Below are positions 45,251 through 57,557 of a stretch of DNA of 64,000 bases, in pieces (position 1 is the stretch's first letter; the number at the start of each line of letters is the position of its first letter). The stretch covers positions 1,860,001 through 1,924,000 of the forward strand of contig JANTQA010000076.1 of the NCBI GenBank assembly GCA_027625915.1. Reading direction: 5' to 3'. The notes under the pieces were generated by a model. The model was given only the letters and a program-made list of their open reading frames with translations. It was not told where the DNA came from and did not search any database. The position numbers were made by a program, and so were the translations under genes. The DNA is from Anaeramoeba flamelloides (Eukaryota; Metamonada; Anaeramoebidae).

Positions 45251-47458
45251 ATATTATTCGTACATTTATAATTCGTCAACTATGACTATGTACAGATTGG
45301 CTAGAAAATTGATTATATTTCTATCTCTTTTTTAATATTCAAAAAAAGTTAAAAATCAAATCTAATGATAATGAACTTTTGAGATCAAATAAATACATGA
45401 AAACACTTGATTTAAAAAAAAAAACTTATAAAATAAAATACAAAAAAAAAAAAGAATCATTTTTTTGGAATGGTTCAATAAATATATATATATATTTATA
45501 TATATTACTAAATTTTCCAATGAAAATGTACTTGTAAATAGATTTCTTTCCTATTAAATATATTCGTGTGAAAAAATATTACAGAATATGGATTTTCTGA
45601 ATACATTTATTTGTATTTTAAAAGATCTCTCTTTTTTCCAATGATCTTTTGCAGGAAGAAAAAGATGTGGAAAAATTAAAAAAAATTAGAAAAGAAAAAT
45701 TAGAAAAAAAAGATACAAAAAAAAAAAGAAAAGAAAAAAAAGAGAAGAATAAAAAAAAATAAGAATAAAAATAAAGTGAAAAAAGTTAAATATTATTGAA
45801 AAAGAAAAAAAAGTAAAAATTTGATGAAATTAGATTAAATGTTTCTGATCTAAAAAATTGAAAATATTTTTTTAAGATGTAAATAGGACAAAATGTAAAA
45901 ATCACTTCTAAGATAATAATTAATTTTCTCAACATCTTTGTAAAATGAATTTTTTTTTTTTATAATTGTAACTATTCAATAAAGATCAAATACTTGATTA
46001 TCGTATTAAAAACAATAACAAGGTAAAATACATTCAAGATAAATATTTTGTTACTGATCCAAACAGAAAAAAAAATCAAATCTATAAATTTTTTACAAAA
46101 TTTAATAACCAAAATAATTTGTTTTCATTATTCATTTGGAATCGTAGTGATTATGTCAAATAATAAATAAAACACTAAAAGTAAGAATTGAAACGAAAAT
46201 AATTAATTTCTACTATAAGTCCATTGACTAATTGTGAAACCTAAGAGTCATGAACTATGAATATAAATAAAAATATCAAATACTTGCCATTATTATATTT
46301 TCTCAAATATCATCAAATGTTGAAGTGATCCGTACTTACTATTGTAAAATTTTTTTTACTTAATTTGATTCATATTTAGAAAACTTTAAAGTATTTGAAG
46401 CTTGAAAAAAAGAACAATAAAGAAAGAAGGGATAATGATAAACAAAATTACAAGTTTAATGTTTCGAATTGTGATCAAAAATAATAATAACAAAAATAAA
46501 ATTTTATAAAGTGATTTAAAAATAACAAATTTTTTTGAGGATTTTTTTTTATTAAATAAAGTATACAAATAAAAATAAATTATTTATTATCGATTGTATA
46601 AATATAAACAATTATTTTCTAAAATATATTCAGCCAATCAAAAGAAAATAATAAATAAATAAAAACTAATAATAATAATAATAATAATAAAAAAACTTTA
46701 TAATAAATAAATTAATATTATTTAATTTATAATCTTTGTTTTTCAAAAAATTAAATTTTAATAAGGAAATATCGACACATATAATAATGTATATAATCTT
46801 TTCGAAAATTTTCAATAAATTAGCATTATTCGCATTATTATCTGTGTCGCCACCATTGATTTTATTATTGTTGTAAGTATAATCATCAGCATCAAATGAA
46901 TCGTCCAAATGCAAAAGTTAAAGATTAAAAAAATCAAAAAAAATTTTTGATTCAAATAATTAATAATCAATAAACACTATTAATATGTCGATTAATTAAT
47001 TATAAAGAATAAATTTTCATATAATATTCTTCACAAGTAAATTTTGATCAAAATTATCAATAATAATTCAAAAATTTTAAGAATAATTGAAATTGCTTCC
47101 GTGTTTTTTTTTTTTTTTTTTTTTTTTGTTTTTAATTTTAATCATTAAAATAACAATTTTCCTAGAATTTTGAAATATGTATTTTGATTGATTTTCTTAA
47201 AAAGATCTTGTCAAAATCTTTAATATTAATTTCTTCGCCAATAGTTGAAAATTTTAGAATGAATATTTCAAATTTTTGATAATAATTAAAAAATTAATTC
47301 GAATATCATTATATTGTTTCAATATTATTAGCAGGAAATGGAAATAATTAGGAATATTATATTTATGAATAATCATTTTTAAATATCTGTGTCAATGGCC
47401 AAAACATAAAATTTTGGTAGGTAATTTGTTCTTGTTTAGACATTAAATTTGTCTTTTT

Positions 47459-49693
47459 TTAATCTTTATTTTCTTTTTTAGAGCCTAAAAAAAAATCATT
47501 ATTATTAAGATTTTGATTTTCTGTATTTAGTCTGTTATTATCACCAAGTTTTAAATCAGAATATGGGTTTGAATAATCCATTGAAGAATTCGAGTATCGA
47601 AATTGATTTAAATTTTTAAATGATTTCATTTGTTGTTGCTGTTGTTGTTGCCGTTGTTGTTGTTGTTGTAGTATTTGTTGTTGCTGTTGTTGCTGCAGTA
47701 GTTGCTGCTGCTGCTGCTGTTGTTGTAGGTATAATTGCATTTGTAGTTGTTGTTGTTCGTATTGTTGTTGTTGTAATTGTTGTTCATGACGCAGCTGTTG
47801 TAAATGATAAATATTTTGATCATTGGCAATGTCATAAACATTGGTCGATTGCCGTTGATAGTTGGGATTGAATTGATTGTTGTTAGGATTAGTATTATTA
47901 TAATAAATTTGCTGATCTTGGTTTATATTTTGCATTTGGAAATTTTGATTTTGGTTATGATCTTGGTTTATATTTTGATTTAAGTTTTGGTTTTGGTTTT
48001 GCATTTGGAAATTTTGATTTTGGTTTTGATTTAGGTTTTGGTTTTGATTTTGATTTTGATTTTGATTTTGATATTGGTTTTGGTTTTGGTTTTGGTTTTG
48101 ATATTGAGATTGAGATTGAGATTGGTATTGATAAATATTTTGTTTAGATTGGTTTAGATTTGATTGTTTCATTTGCTGATTCATATCAAAAGATCCCGAA
48201 GTATCACTATTTGTGTCGCTGTCACCACCACCACCACTACCACTATAAGTGTAACTATCACTATCGCTTTCACTTTCTTCTGATGAAGGCCAAGCTAAAT
48301 TTGTAAAGGACATTTTTTCTTGATCATTTTTTTCATTTTCATTAATAGCCAATAATTTGTTTTCTGGTTGAAATTGCTCCTGGTATTGCTCCTGGTATTG
48401 CTCCTGGTATTGGTATTGTTCTTGATCTTGATCTTGATCTTCGTCTTCATCTTCATCTTCATCTTCGATTTGTTGTAAAAATAAATTATAATTCAATACT
48501 GAGTTTTCGTTTTGTTCTTGAGTTGAATTATTATTATTATTATTATTATCGTTGGTGCTGGTGTTGTTGTTGTTATTATTGTCATTATAAGTGTTGCTAT
48601 TAATATTCTGATTTAAATTTTGTGTGATCGGAATATTTGCCCTTTCTATTTGAATTTCTTCCGAACTTAAATGTTCACTGCTATTACTCTCTCTGATACC
48701 ACCTCTGTTGGATTGAAAATTGTCATTTTTATACTTATTCTCCATTGTCATACGAGTTTCGCTGTATTCAGAACTCGTTTCTTCTTCATAGCTACTCTCA
48801 TCTATCTCTGAGGAATCTAAATTAATATCCGATGTGTCTGAGTCTGAAGAATTGAAAAAATGAGGATTTAAAAAATTGATATCTTGGTTATGAATAGCAC
48901 CAAGCGAGCTATTGTATTCCACAATACCAACATTTAAAGAAAAGTCGATCAAAAAAATAAACTCCATTTCAAGTGCATTGACTTCTTGGATCCCCAACCC
49001 TCCAATTTTCCCCCAAGCCTTGTTGTCATAATAAATATCATCACAAAATTTTGATGAAATCAGTACACTTTGAGTTTTTGTTAATTTGTTTTGTTGTTAG
49101 TTTTTGTGTATTTGGATTGTTGTTTGTTTTGTTGGATTTTGTTTTATTTTATTTTGTTTTGTTTCGTTTTTTTGAGTTTAATTTTTTGAGATATTTTTTT
49201 TATTTTTTTTTTAGTGGTGCTCAACAGATAGTGTTAGACAAAAGGGTTTTTTTTAGGAAAGGAAAAACTTGGGTTCATTCAACCAAAAGAAGGATTTTTA
49301 AATTTTTTTTTTTTTTTTCTGTTTTTTTTTGTGATTAAAAAAATAAAAAAATTAATAAAAAAAAAAATAAAAAAAAAAAAAAGTTTTTTTTGGTTAATTT
49401 TTCAAAGAAAAGAGAAATTACGCGGTAAAATAAAACCGATGGATATTAAAAGTGTTGAGCCGAATTTCTGGGTGTGCCAGTAAAATACGTTGTAAGTATT
49501 CGATGGCAAAAATAAAACATTGTTTTGTACAGGGGCAGCAAGCCACTAAACGTTTTACATAATCTCTTATTGAAATGGCTGGAAGATCTTTTGCATAAAA
49601 TAATGTTGCTGTGCTTTCCAGATTTTGTTCTATTGAGGTGGACATCGTTAAAAATTTACTAACAATCTCAAACAATTCACCACTATTGTTCAT
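47459..49693 (-). CDS. PHO80/P-type cyclin with long Gln/Asn-rich tail, two exons
   Basis: P/U-type cyclins activate Pho85/CDK-like kinases, often in nutrient signalling. Exons: 49422-49693 and 47459-49067, total 1881 nt, 626 residues plus stop; donor GTAATT, acceptor CAAAG. Residues 1-150 form the cyclin fold: ISIRDYVKRLVACCPCTKQC, IFAIEYLQRILLAHPEIRLN, FNIHRFYFTAVLISSKFCDD, YDNKAWGKIGGLGIQEVNAL and EMEFIFLIDFSLNV are the expected helices, with the D-D-x-Y-Y-x-N motif of the family. From about residue 158 to the end the protein is low complexity: a Ser/Asp/Glu segment, Asn runs, an Asp/Glu/Gln stretch, about 70 residues of alternating Gln-Asn, then poly-Gln. Most family members are about 150-300 residues, so the tail is unusual in length and resembles prion-like regions. 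The kinase partner is unknown. Confidence 0.85.
47630..48125. repeat. Coding microsatellites for poly-Gln and Gln-Asn
   Basis: On the plus strand, TTG/CTG triplets (47630-47815) and a TGGTTT/TGATTT hexamer type (47930-48125) encode poly-Gln and alternating Gln-Asn in the cyclin gene. Interruptions (CTG among TTG, TAT among CAA-type codons) suggest an older, partly stabilised array. Confidence 0.8.
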
Positions 49694-51114
49694 TTAAAAT
49701 AAAAAGAAAATTAATGAACAAAGAATAAATTGTATCGGAAATTTTTTTGTAAAAACTAAATTTATGCAAGGAAAAGATAAAAAATGAGTTTTTTTGAAAG
49801 AAGTTTTGGTGTTTAGGATTTGTTTATATCTTCGACCCGCTTTGAGTGTAATTGTTTCAATTCACATTTTGGAAAAATTCATTTTGGAATGAAATTTTTC
49901 TTGATCTCATCCATTTTTCATTCACAAACAAACCACAAAAAAAGATATAATTTTGTTTCGCAATATTTTCATTCAAGTTTTCATTTCTGTAATGTTTTTG
50001 AAGACTGTTAAAAAGAAAAAATCAACAAAAATTCTCTCATGAAAGTTCTTTTTTTGCACACAATTTTAGACAAAGAAAAAGAAAATATTTAGTTCTTATG
50101 ATCTTAAAGAACCAAAAAAAAATCAATTTGATTTTGGAAATTCTTTTCGAATAGATTTGTTGTAAAAGACAGATTTTGTTTTGCAAAAATTGAAATTGAT
50201 GATAAAAATATCAAGAAGACATCTTGTAAAAATTTCAAGACTCATACATAACGCAAAACGTACTCTTCATAAGAAGAAAGAAAACTGGAAATTGCAAAGA
50301 TCTTGGAAAGATATCCAATTTAGATACAACTTTTGTAAATCTGGTCAGACCTCAACTGAAATCAACACCAACTCTATTTAAACGAACTGTTCACAGAAAA
50401 AAGTGTCAAATGGAAAAAACAATTGCCAAAACATTTTTAATTAAACAAAAGTCGCAAATTTTCTCATTTTTAAATCTATTTTTACCTCTTTTTTCCGCTT
50501 ATTAAAAAACAAAAATTAATTCCAAAAAAATAATAATTATTATTGTAATCAAATGGAACCCAAAAAATTAAAATTGAAACAAAAATCTAATCATGTTCAT
50601 TTTTTGAACTTTTCGATTTTATACAGAAGTAGGGCAATTTTTCAAATGGTAAAACTTGGAAAAAATCTCATTTGAAATTCATGTATTACAACCACATATA
50701 CTAAAGATTTTTTTCAAAAATTCACGTTAAATTTTTAGATTATAATATTTGTCATACGAGATCTTGAAAATTTTTAATTATTAAAACTCAAAAAAAAATA
50801 TTAATAAAAATTCAAATTAAAATAATGGGAAGAAGGGTTTATTATATTTATTTTATTTGTAATAAAAAAAAAGATCGAAACCTAAAATTTACAATTAAAA
50901 ATTATATTTTTTGGACTTGAAAACTTTTCAATAATTAAATGTCTAATTGATCACAGAAAAAAAATTAATTAAAAACAAATAATTAAAAAGTAAATTTATA
51001 AGTTATTTCAAGAACCTGTAATGAGGTATTGGGTGTTGATATTTTCATTTTATTTGTTCATTGGTTTCTCTTGTTATGTTGAAGTAAATAAATATTATAA
51101 CATGATGTATTAAT

Positions 51115-51309
51115 TTGATAGATAACTCATTGTATAATATCTTAAAATTATTTTCAAATAACAAAGGTCGTGTTAATGAGGTTACAGTGTTATTTGAATT
51201 TGTTGCAACAGCGAGGCAAAGAAATACTTTTTTGAAAAATGTTTTAGGTTATAATTTTTGTCACAATGGCAACAAAATCATTATTAGAAAACAACTTTGG
51301 AAAAATTAA
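51115..51309 (+). CDS. Short hypothetical frame, 64 residues
   Basis: The frame reads NILKLFSNNKGRVNEVTVLF then EFVATARQRNTFLKNVLGYN and ends IIIRKQLWKN. Its amino-acid mix (Val, Ala, Arg, Gly in an otherwise Lys/Asn/Ile/Phe-biased background) looks more like real protein than the surrounding random frames. It opens with TTG, not ATG, so it may be a terminal exon of an unseen gene or a remnant of a mobile element. No family is recognised. Confidence 0.25.
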   Translation: MIDNSLYNILKLFSNNKGRVNEVTVLFEFVATARQRNTFLKNVLGYNFCHNGNKIIIRKQLWKN

Positions 51310-51591
51310 ATAGCAAAAAAAGAAATGATTTTTCGAATCAACCACAATATAGGGATCATCAACAAAAAAGTGTTTTGAAATAAAGAGATGTGATAATTGG
51401 TTAAGTAAAAAAAAAATAAAAAAAATTTTTAGGGGAAATCTGGTTTTATAGTATCTTAAAAAAAAATTAACAATTGTGTAATATAATTATCTTGTATATT
51501 AGAGAAAGTAGGAATCCGTCTAATGGAAATAATAACTGGTCACATTTCCCAATTTATAATTTTTAAAAACAACTTTAATTTTGGTAGAAAA

Positions 51592-51792
51592 TACAGTTAG
51601 TTTCATTTTTAAGACACAAACTTTCAGTGAAATTTAAGGCACAAAAAAATCTCAAATTAAAGCACAGATTTTGGAATTTTTTTTTTTACAATTTATTTTA
51701 TTAGAATCTGAATTTTATACCTTAATTTGAGATTTTTTTTTGTGCCTTAAATTTCGTAGCAAGTTTATTCCTTAAAAATGAAACTGGCTGTA
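51592..51792. mobile_element. TA-flanked palindromic MITE, family C, copy 3
   Basis: Starts TACAGTTAGTTTCATTTTTA and ends AAAATGAAACTGGCTGTA. The arms face each other over about 90 bases (AAGGCACAAAAAAATCTCAA versus its inverse). One of the best preserved copies. Confidence 0.8.
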
Positions 51793-54212
51793 TTGTTTTA
51801 AAATCAAAAGACTTTTTTTAAGATTAATAAGATATATTATTATGAGAAAAAATGTTTAGAAGTTCTAATAACAGCCCTGGAGAAGTGAAATGGATATTTT
51901 TGTAATTGCCCAAAAAAAAATCAAAAAATAAAATTTTATTAAAACTAATTTTTTAAAAATAATTTTAAAGTAGTAATAACATTTAAATTTTTGCTATTTA
52001 TACTACATAAACCCCTATAAGAAGTATAAATTCAAATTATTTTTTTTTACATATTTAGTTAAATGTTTGAACTGTTATTTCTTTTTGAATATTAATAATT
52101 ATTATACTAAATTAAAAAAGGTAAGGTTTGTCATTATTGAGGTGTTACACCATATGCAAAAAAAAATAGATCTAAACCAATTGAGATAGTTAAAAAAGGT
52201 GACAATTGGTTGTTCTCTCGTTCTCCAAATAGTGAATTTTTTCAAACAAAAAACCATACCTTTCTTAGGAATTAAGCGCTTTTACATTTTTAAAGATTTT
52301 TAAACGATAAAAATACTTTTTTTTTTTTTTATTTTTTGTATTTAGAGAAAGGAGTAATTAAAGAAAATTTATCAAATGAAAAAAAAGAGAAGAAGAAAAC
52401 AAAATATCAAATAAAACCGTTTTTGTCCGTTTTAAACACAAAAAATCCATGTTAGACGGAAAATGTAGTTTAAAAGGCATTATTTCCTATATGTAGGTAA
52501 AAATTAGTAAAATATTTTTTTTTTATAATTTTCCTTACTAAACTAAAATTCAAATTTTTTCACACAGTTAAAACGTTCCAAACAATCACAATAATACAAT
52601 TTCATTGAAATTGGAGATAATTTTGATTTTTGTTTAATATGAAAATCATTTTTTCATTTTTAGTTTTTGTTTTCATTTCATTGTTTGAATTACGTAATTT
52701 GTTTATTTCGTTGGATCAATATTTTTTTCAGAAATTGATAATAGGTTAAAGTTGAGTTTTTACAAATAGAAGAACTCAAATAAAACTAGTTGTTAATATC
52801 TAACCTTTGATCGATTAAAATTCCTAATATAATTTTTACAAATTTACTAATGTATTTTTTTGTTTTGCTCTCCCAAAATTTTTAACACATCCATGATTTA
52901 TTTGTATTGATAATTATTTATTTATTGTTTTTTTGAGTATTGTAATTGATTAAAAAGTGTTAACATTTCAATCAGTGAATGGTTCTAAATTGATAAATCT
53001 TCTTGAATTGATTAAATAAGTTTTTTTTTCACTAATCGAATTTTGGTGTGTTAAAAATTTTATATTGGGATTTATTATTCCCCTATGCATATAAAATTGT
53101 TATTAAAAGTACCAAAATCGGTATTAATCGAGTTTAAATAATTTCTATTTCAGATATCTTTATCAATTAGTGAAATAGAACAAGATTGCTATTTCAAAAA
53201 ATTTCCTTTTGAGTTATGTGGTAAAAATAAATTCAACTTGATAATTATTTTCTGTTTGATATTTTTTTTTTTTTTGATAATGGTAAAAACACTTAAAAAT
53301 AATTTCAAGATATACATAAAAATATCAGATCAATGGTAAGGCAGGGGTATTTTTACAAAATGTACATTTGTTAATGAAAAAAATGAAGTTTTTAAGATTG
53401 GATAATATGCTGATATGTGAGATATTAAAAAAAAATGAAAGAATATAAAAAGGGGAAATTAGACCCCAGAAAAATAAATATTTAGATTTTAAGATGGCTT
53501 TTAATAAATATACAGATAAATCGTTGCTGAATTAAAGCCCCAGGTAAGTTGGAATATAACTTTACAAAATTAAATTAAGTCGTATGACTGAATTTGAGAA
53601 ACTAGTATTTCCCTTTTTAATGAGAAACAATTTTATTTTCATTTTGCTTTTACAAATATGGGATCTATAAAAAAAAATCTAATTTAGGCGAAAAATCTTT
53701 ATGTAAAATTAAAAAATTGAAAAATAACGTTAATAATGTGAAATTTTTTTTTTACTTTTTATTATGTAAAAATGAGATAGGAAAAAATCACCATAATTTT
53801 TGATTATACACCCATATAAATAAAATCTCTATTCTAATAACTCGTAACTTTTTTCTTTTGAATTTTTCTTCTTTTATTTATTCTTTTTTTTTTTTTTTTT
53901 TTTTTTTCTTTTTATTTGGGTGTTTTAATTTAAAATTATTTTGGAAAGTTGAATAAAATTTCAAATACTTAACATGATTATGAAATTATATCTGGATACT
54001 ATGTAAATTAAGATACTGATTTCTCACTTCAAAATGTCATACCTGCAACAATAAGTGTTTTTTTTTATAACTGAATGGTTTATAATAAATCCATTTCAAA
54101 ATATTACATTAAGTTTACTTAAACAAGTTGGAAATGTTTTAAATTTTGAGAATAAATTTGAAAAGGCCAAAGGTCTTTATTTTTTGAAATTTTCATTCAA
54201 AAATTGGTTTTA

Positions 54213-54214
54213 TA

Positions 54215-54250
<36 letters not shown>

Positions 54251-54260
54251 ATGTGTGTGT
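54213..54260. repeat. (TA)n-(GT)n compound microsatellite
   Basis: About nine TA units followed directly by GT units with one AT interruption. Alternating purine-pyrimidine tracts of this kind can adopt Z-DNA and are length-variable. Confidence 0.9.
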
Positions 54261-55052
54261 CCTTTTGTGTATTTACTGATAAATATCAAATTTTTAAATT
54301 CCTTAAACCCGTAAAATTCCATTTTTCTTTTCGAAAGATAACCTCTGTAAAAATTTGTAAAGATATACATTTTCCTGGTAAATATATAAATCATAAAGGA
54401 ATTAATATTTGGTCTAATGGATGGGGGTAGTAATTAACTATTCTTAAATCTATCGACTTTTAAAGATTTTCTAAATGTAAAAAATCAAAAATAATAAGAA
54501 AAAATCAATCAAAAAATCGTGATAAAAAAATAATAACTTTATAAGGATTGCTGATTTTTCATTATGATTTGACAATCCAGGTAATCAAAAGGTGTAACAC
54601 ATAAATAGTGTAATCTTCAAAGGTTAGATTTGTTTATTAGGAGTGTTTGAAATGATCTTAATTTTTTGTTTTGAAAATTGTGATTATATTTCAATTCCAT
54701 TCACATGTTGATTTATAAGGGTGTTGAGTTTAAGAATTCTTCTTTTCTTAATTTAATAAAAAATATACATAAAATGATTTTTTGATAGAAAATTGGAGAA
54801 TATTTTATGGGGTCTAATTCCATTATTTAAATGATATTGGGTTTGCATATTTTTCAACAAATTTGAAAATTACAAAAGTAGTCCTAAAAAAATTCCAAAG
54901 TTTTTAAGAAAAAACTAAAAAAAAAAAAAAAAACACCTGATAGGCAAAAGAAAATCAAAAAATCATTAAGGGGTAGTATTATTTAAAAATAAAACAAAAT
55001 CTTGTCAAGATCTTGAAATTTCTTTTTTTGGAATTTCTGTTACGACTATGAA

Positions 55053-56267
55053 ATGGATGATTCAACCTCATCTAAACAATTTATTAATTTGAGTCTCTTT
55101 TTTGAAATCCAATATTCAGATGTTTCTAATATAAAACGAAAAAAGGTAACGTAATATTTTTATTAACAATTAAGTTGATTCTTGAAAATGGAGAAACATA
55201 TTTAATGTTATATGATAGACAGTATCCATTTAGAAAGAAAATTTTTTATTTTGTTATGATTTTTAATGAAACAAGTATTTCAATACAAATCTCGGTCAAT
55301 AAAACTTATTGAGATATAGGTGAGTTAATAAATTAATAGTTGGTAGAAGTTTAGCAAAAGTTACTCTATTAAATTCAGTTCTATTAAACAAATTTTTTTT
55401 TATTCTTTAAAGTTTTAAAAAAATTGTTTCGGTTTATACGAAAAATTGTAAAAAATTACAAACAAATTTTGAAATATTTAGCAGATTGTTTAACAAATTA
55501 TTTGGTCTTATTCACAAGAATCTTTATAACAATTTAAATCATTTTTGTCAGATAAAAATTTATTTTGAATTGTGAGGATAAAATTAAAAAATTACAAAAT
55601 ATTTTTTATACAATTTTATTTTGAAAAATCGAATTTCATCTTAAAAGAACAAAATCAAAATTTCTTGGTAAAATTTTTAAATGACTTTTAAAAAATTAAT
55701 GCTTATTACTACCCTTCTTAAAACAATACTATTATTTTTCAAAATGTTGAATAAATCATTTTTTTGGTAACCCAAAGAATTATCTCAAAAAAGAAAAAAA
55801 ATCTTTTTATAAATATTCCTAACAACAAAGACTTTTTATGCAATAATAATGTTGGAAATAACAATAAACAGGGTAAAAAATTTTTCTAATGTAAAAAATT
55901 AAAATGAATTTCAAAGTTTTCTATTTCAGGAAAAAAATGGAAAAAAAAAAATTGATCTTACTGATATTAATAATCTTTTTGAGCATTCTTATTCGATCAG
56001 ATTTTTTGACACTTGTCATATCCAAAATTTGAAAGTATAGAATATCACCAATAACATATTTTAAAATTTTACCCTTTTGTCAGAGAGACTGATCCCTTAA
56101 AAGATAAAGTTTTTTTCAAAAAGTTTGTTAAAAATTTTTTTTAATAGTACACTACAAATAGATCTATTGAAATTTGTTATCAATTCGAAAGATCTTTTTC
56201 AAACATTTTTTTTTTTCAGACTTTTTTCAAAAAGCAAAAAGAAACAGAAAAGATCTCAAAAAGTTAA
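55053..56267 (+). CDS. Hypothetical small three-exon gene
   Basis: Exon 1 (55053-55145) starts ATG and encodes MDDSTSSKQFINLSLFFEIQ then YSDVSNIKRKK, ending at a GTAACG donor. Exon 2 (55930-56034) follows a TTTCAG acceptor in the same phase and encodes IDLTDINNLFEHSYSIRFFD then TCHIQNLK, ending at GTATAG. It can either stop there (one more codon, then TAG) or join an exon at 56220-56267 after a TTTCAG acceptor (TFFKKQKETEKISKS), giving 81 residues. All joins are phase 0. Codon content is more protein-like than the spacer. I recognise no domain. It converges on the CTD phosphatase with about 100 bp between 3' ends. Could be chance. Confidence 0.3.
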
Positions 56268-56368
56268 AAACAATTTTATTAGTGGTAAAAACATAAAAAA
56301 AAAATAATTACGAAAAAGAAAGGATCAAAAACAATTGAGTGGTTGATCCTTAAAAATTTGCAAATAAG

Positions 56369-57557
56369 TTAAAGAAGTAATTTTTTTCTTTTTAATGATT
56401 TGGTTTTTTTGCTGTTGTTGTCATTTGTTTGAGGGAAATTCGGGTAAAAATTGGGATTTTTTTCAGATTTTCTGACCTGGCCTAAGGCCCTAATGAGGTC
56501 TCTTTCTTTGGATATGCGAGACAGGATTGTCAGGACCCTCATCAGCTCCTTGTCTGAATTGTCCACTGCCACAAAAGGCTCGATGTGGATGCCGTTCTGT
56601 GGGTGCAGGCAATAGCTGAGGGGCATGTCGTCGACGATCACCATCGAGTTCAGGTTCCTGTTCATCCTGCTGAGGTCCTTGACGTAATTGCCAAAGATGA
56701 CCAGGCACGTCTCCCTATAGAGCCTGTGCTGGAAAAATTTGCGCTGGGGATCGAGGCGATCTAAAATGGGCTCGGCGTAATTCTGGATCGAGGCCGTGAA
56801 GACCACGATCTCAAAGAGCGCAGAGCACTTTTCAAGGAAGAGATCAAGAAAGGGCCTTTTTTGCACATACACCTCGTACTCTTGGTTTGGGTTTGGCCCG
56901 AATTTGATCGTGAAGTCGTGCCGATCGACAGGACGGATCGAGCTGTAGATCAAGGTTTTGTCCAAATCTAAGATCAGCGTCGGCTTTCCTGACTTTTGAG
57001 TCGACTGAACAGGCAAAAGTGTGATTTTTTGGGAGTTTAGTGAGATTGTTAAATAGAAATCCTATATTTCGAAAAGTTGGATAATAATTTTTGGTTCAAG
57101 TTGGAAAAAGAAAATATTTAATTTTGATTTTTTTTTTCAATTTTTTAATTTTTATTTTTTATTTTTTATTTTTAGGAATCACAAGAAATTTGGATCAAAT
57201 TGCAGAGAATTGGAAAATTCCACAGGAGGCAAAAAAAATTATGGTGATCCTGTCAGTTGTTAAAAACAGAAACACAACGTGTACAATTTTACAGGAATCA
57301 ACACAACAATAACACAGTCTTGTAAAAACAAAAAACTGCAAATTTTGGAAAATTGTGAGAATTACCTTGAAAAAATTAAAAAAGTTTTCGAAAGACATAT
57401 TATTTGGTTTTTGTGAAGTGGTGTTAGGTTTTTCCAGTTGGCTGTTCACTTTGGAACTATCGTTTAAGTTTGGCTTTGTTCTTTTTTGAAGAAGGCGACG
57501 TTGTTTTGTTTGTGATGAGTGATTAATTTTGCACAAATTACAATTTGTTTGGGACAT
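56369..57557 (-). CDS. FCP1/SCP-type CTD phosphatase (HAD family), two exons
   Basis: These enzymes remove phosphate from serine, classically on the RNA polymerase II CTD, using an Asp nucleophile and Mg2+. Exons: 57366-57557 (64 codons) and 56369-57004 (211 codons plus stop), joined phase 0 through GTAATT and TTCAG; 275 residues. The catalytic signature DLDKTLIYSS (D-x-D-x-T) is at about residue 81. It is followed by KRPFLDLFLEKCSALFEIVV, FTASIQNYAEPILDRLDP, RLYRETCLVIFGNYVKDLS and MVIVDDMPLSYCLHPQNGIH, all in family order, so the core looks active. The N-terminal exon is Asn/Ser/Lys-rich with C-x2-C residues near the start, and the last 20 residues are basic. Most of exon 2 (about 56460-57004) is strikingly GC-rich with G/C-ending codons, unlike every neighbour. 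A tiny extra exon in the 361-bp intron cannot be excluded. Confidence 0.88.

Larger units (their letters stand above)
42216..47458. other. Gene-poor AT-rich spacer
   Basis: Apart from the possible doublecortin-like exons at 43435-43794 and a family B fragment at 45010-45250, no gene is evident. A frame at 46666-46914 (minus) begins with Asp/Asn-rich residues (DDSFDADDYTYNNNKINGGD) that look coding-like, but it has no start context or homology I can name. Confidence 0.45.
49694..55052. other. Gene-poor spacer upstream of the cyclin gene
   Basis: Contains the family C element at 51592, the short hypothetical frame at 51115 and a TA/GT microsatellite at 54213. A frame near 54055-54205 (plus) reads FQNITLSLLKQVGNVLNF and KAKGLYFLKFSFK; it has some coding character but no clear homolog. 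I see no other gene. Confidence 0.45.

Noticed and set aside
47620-47871. Val/Ala-rich plus-strand frame and an Asn/Tyr-rich minus frame
   Set aside because: Both come from reading the poly-Gln coding repeat of the cyclin tail in the wrong frame or strand.
56490-56708. GC-rich minus-strand frame inside the phosphatase exon
   Set aside because: A shadow in another frame; the phosphatase frame carries all catalytic motifs.
57195-57312. Extra phosphatase exon containing LPPVEFSNSL just upstream of the catalytic exon
   Set aside because: The SCP-like LPP motif is tempting, but an in-frame stop precedes it with no acceptor between, and the phases do not agree. Direct joining of 57366 to 57004 works.
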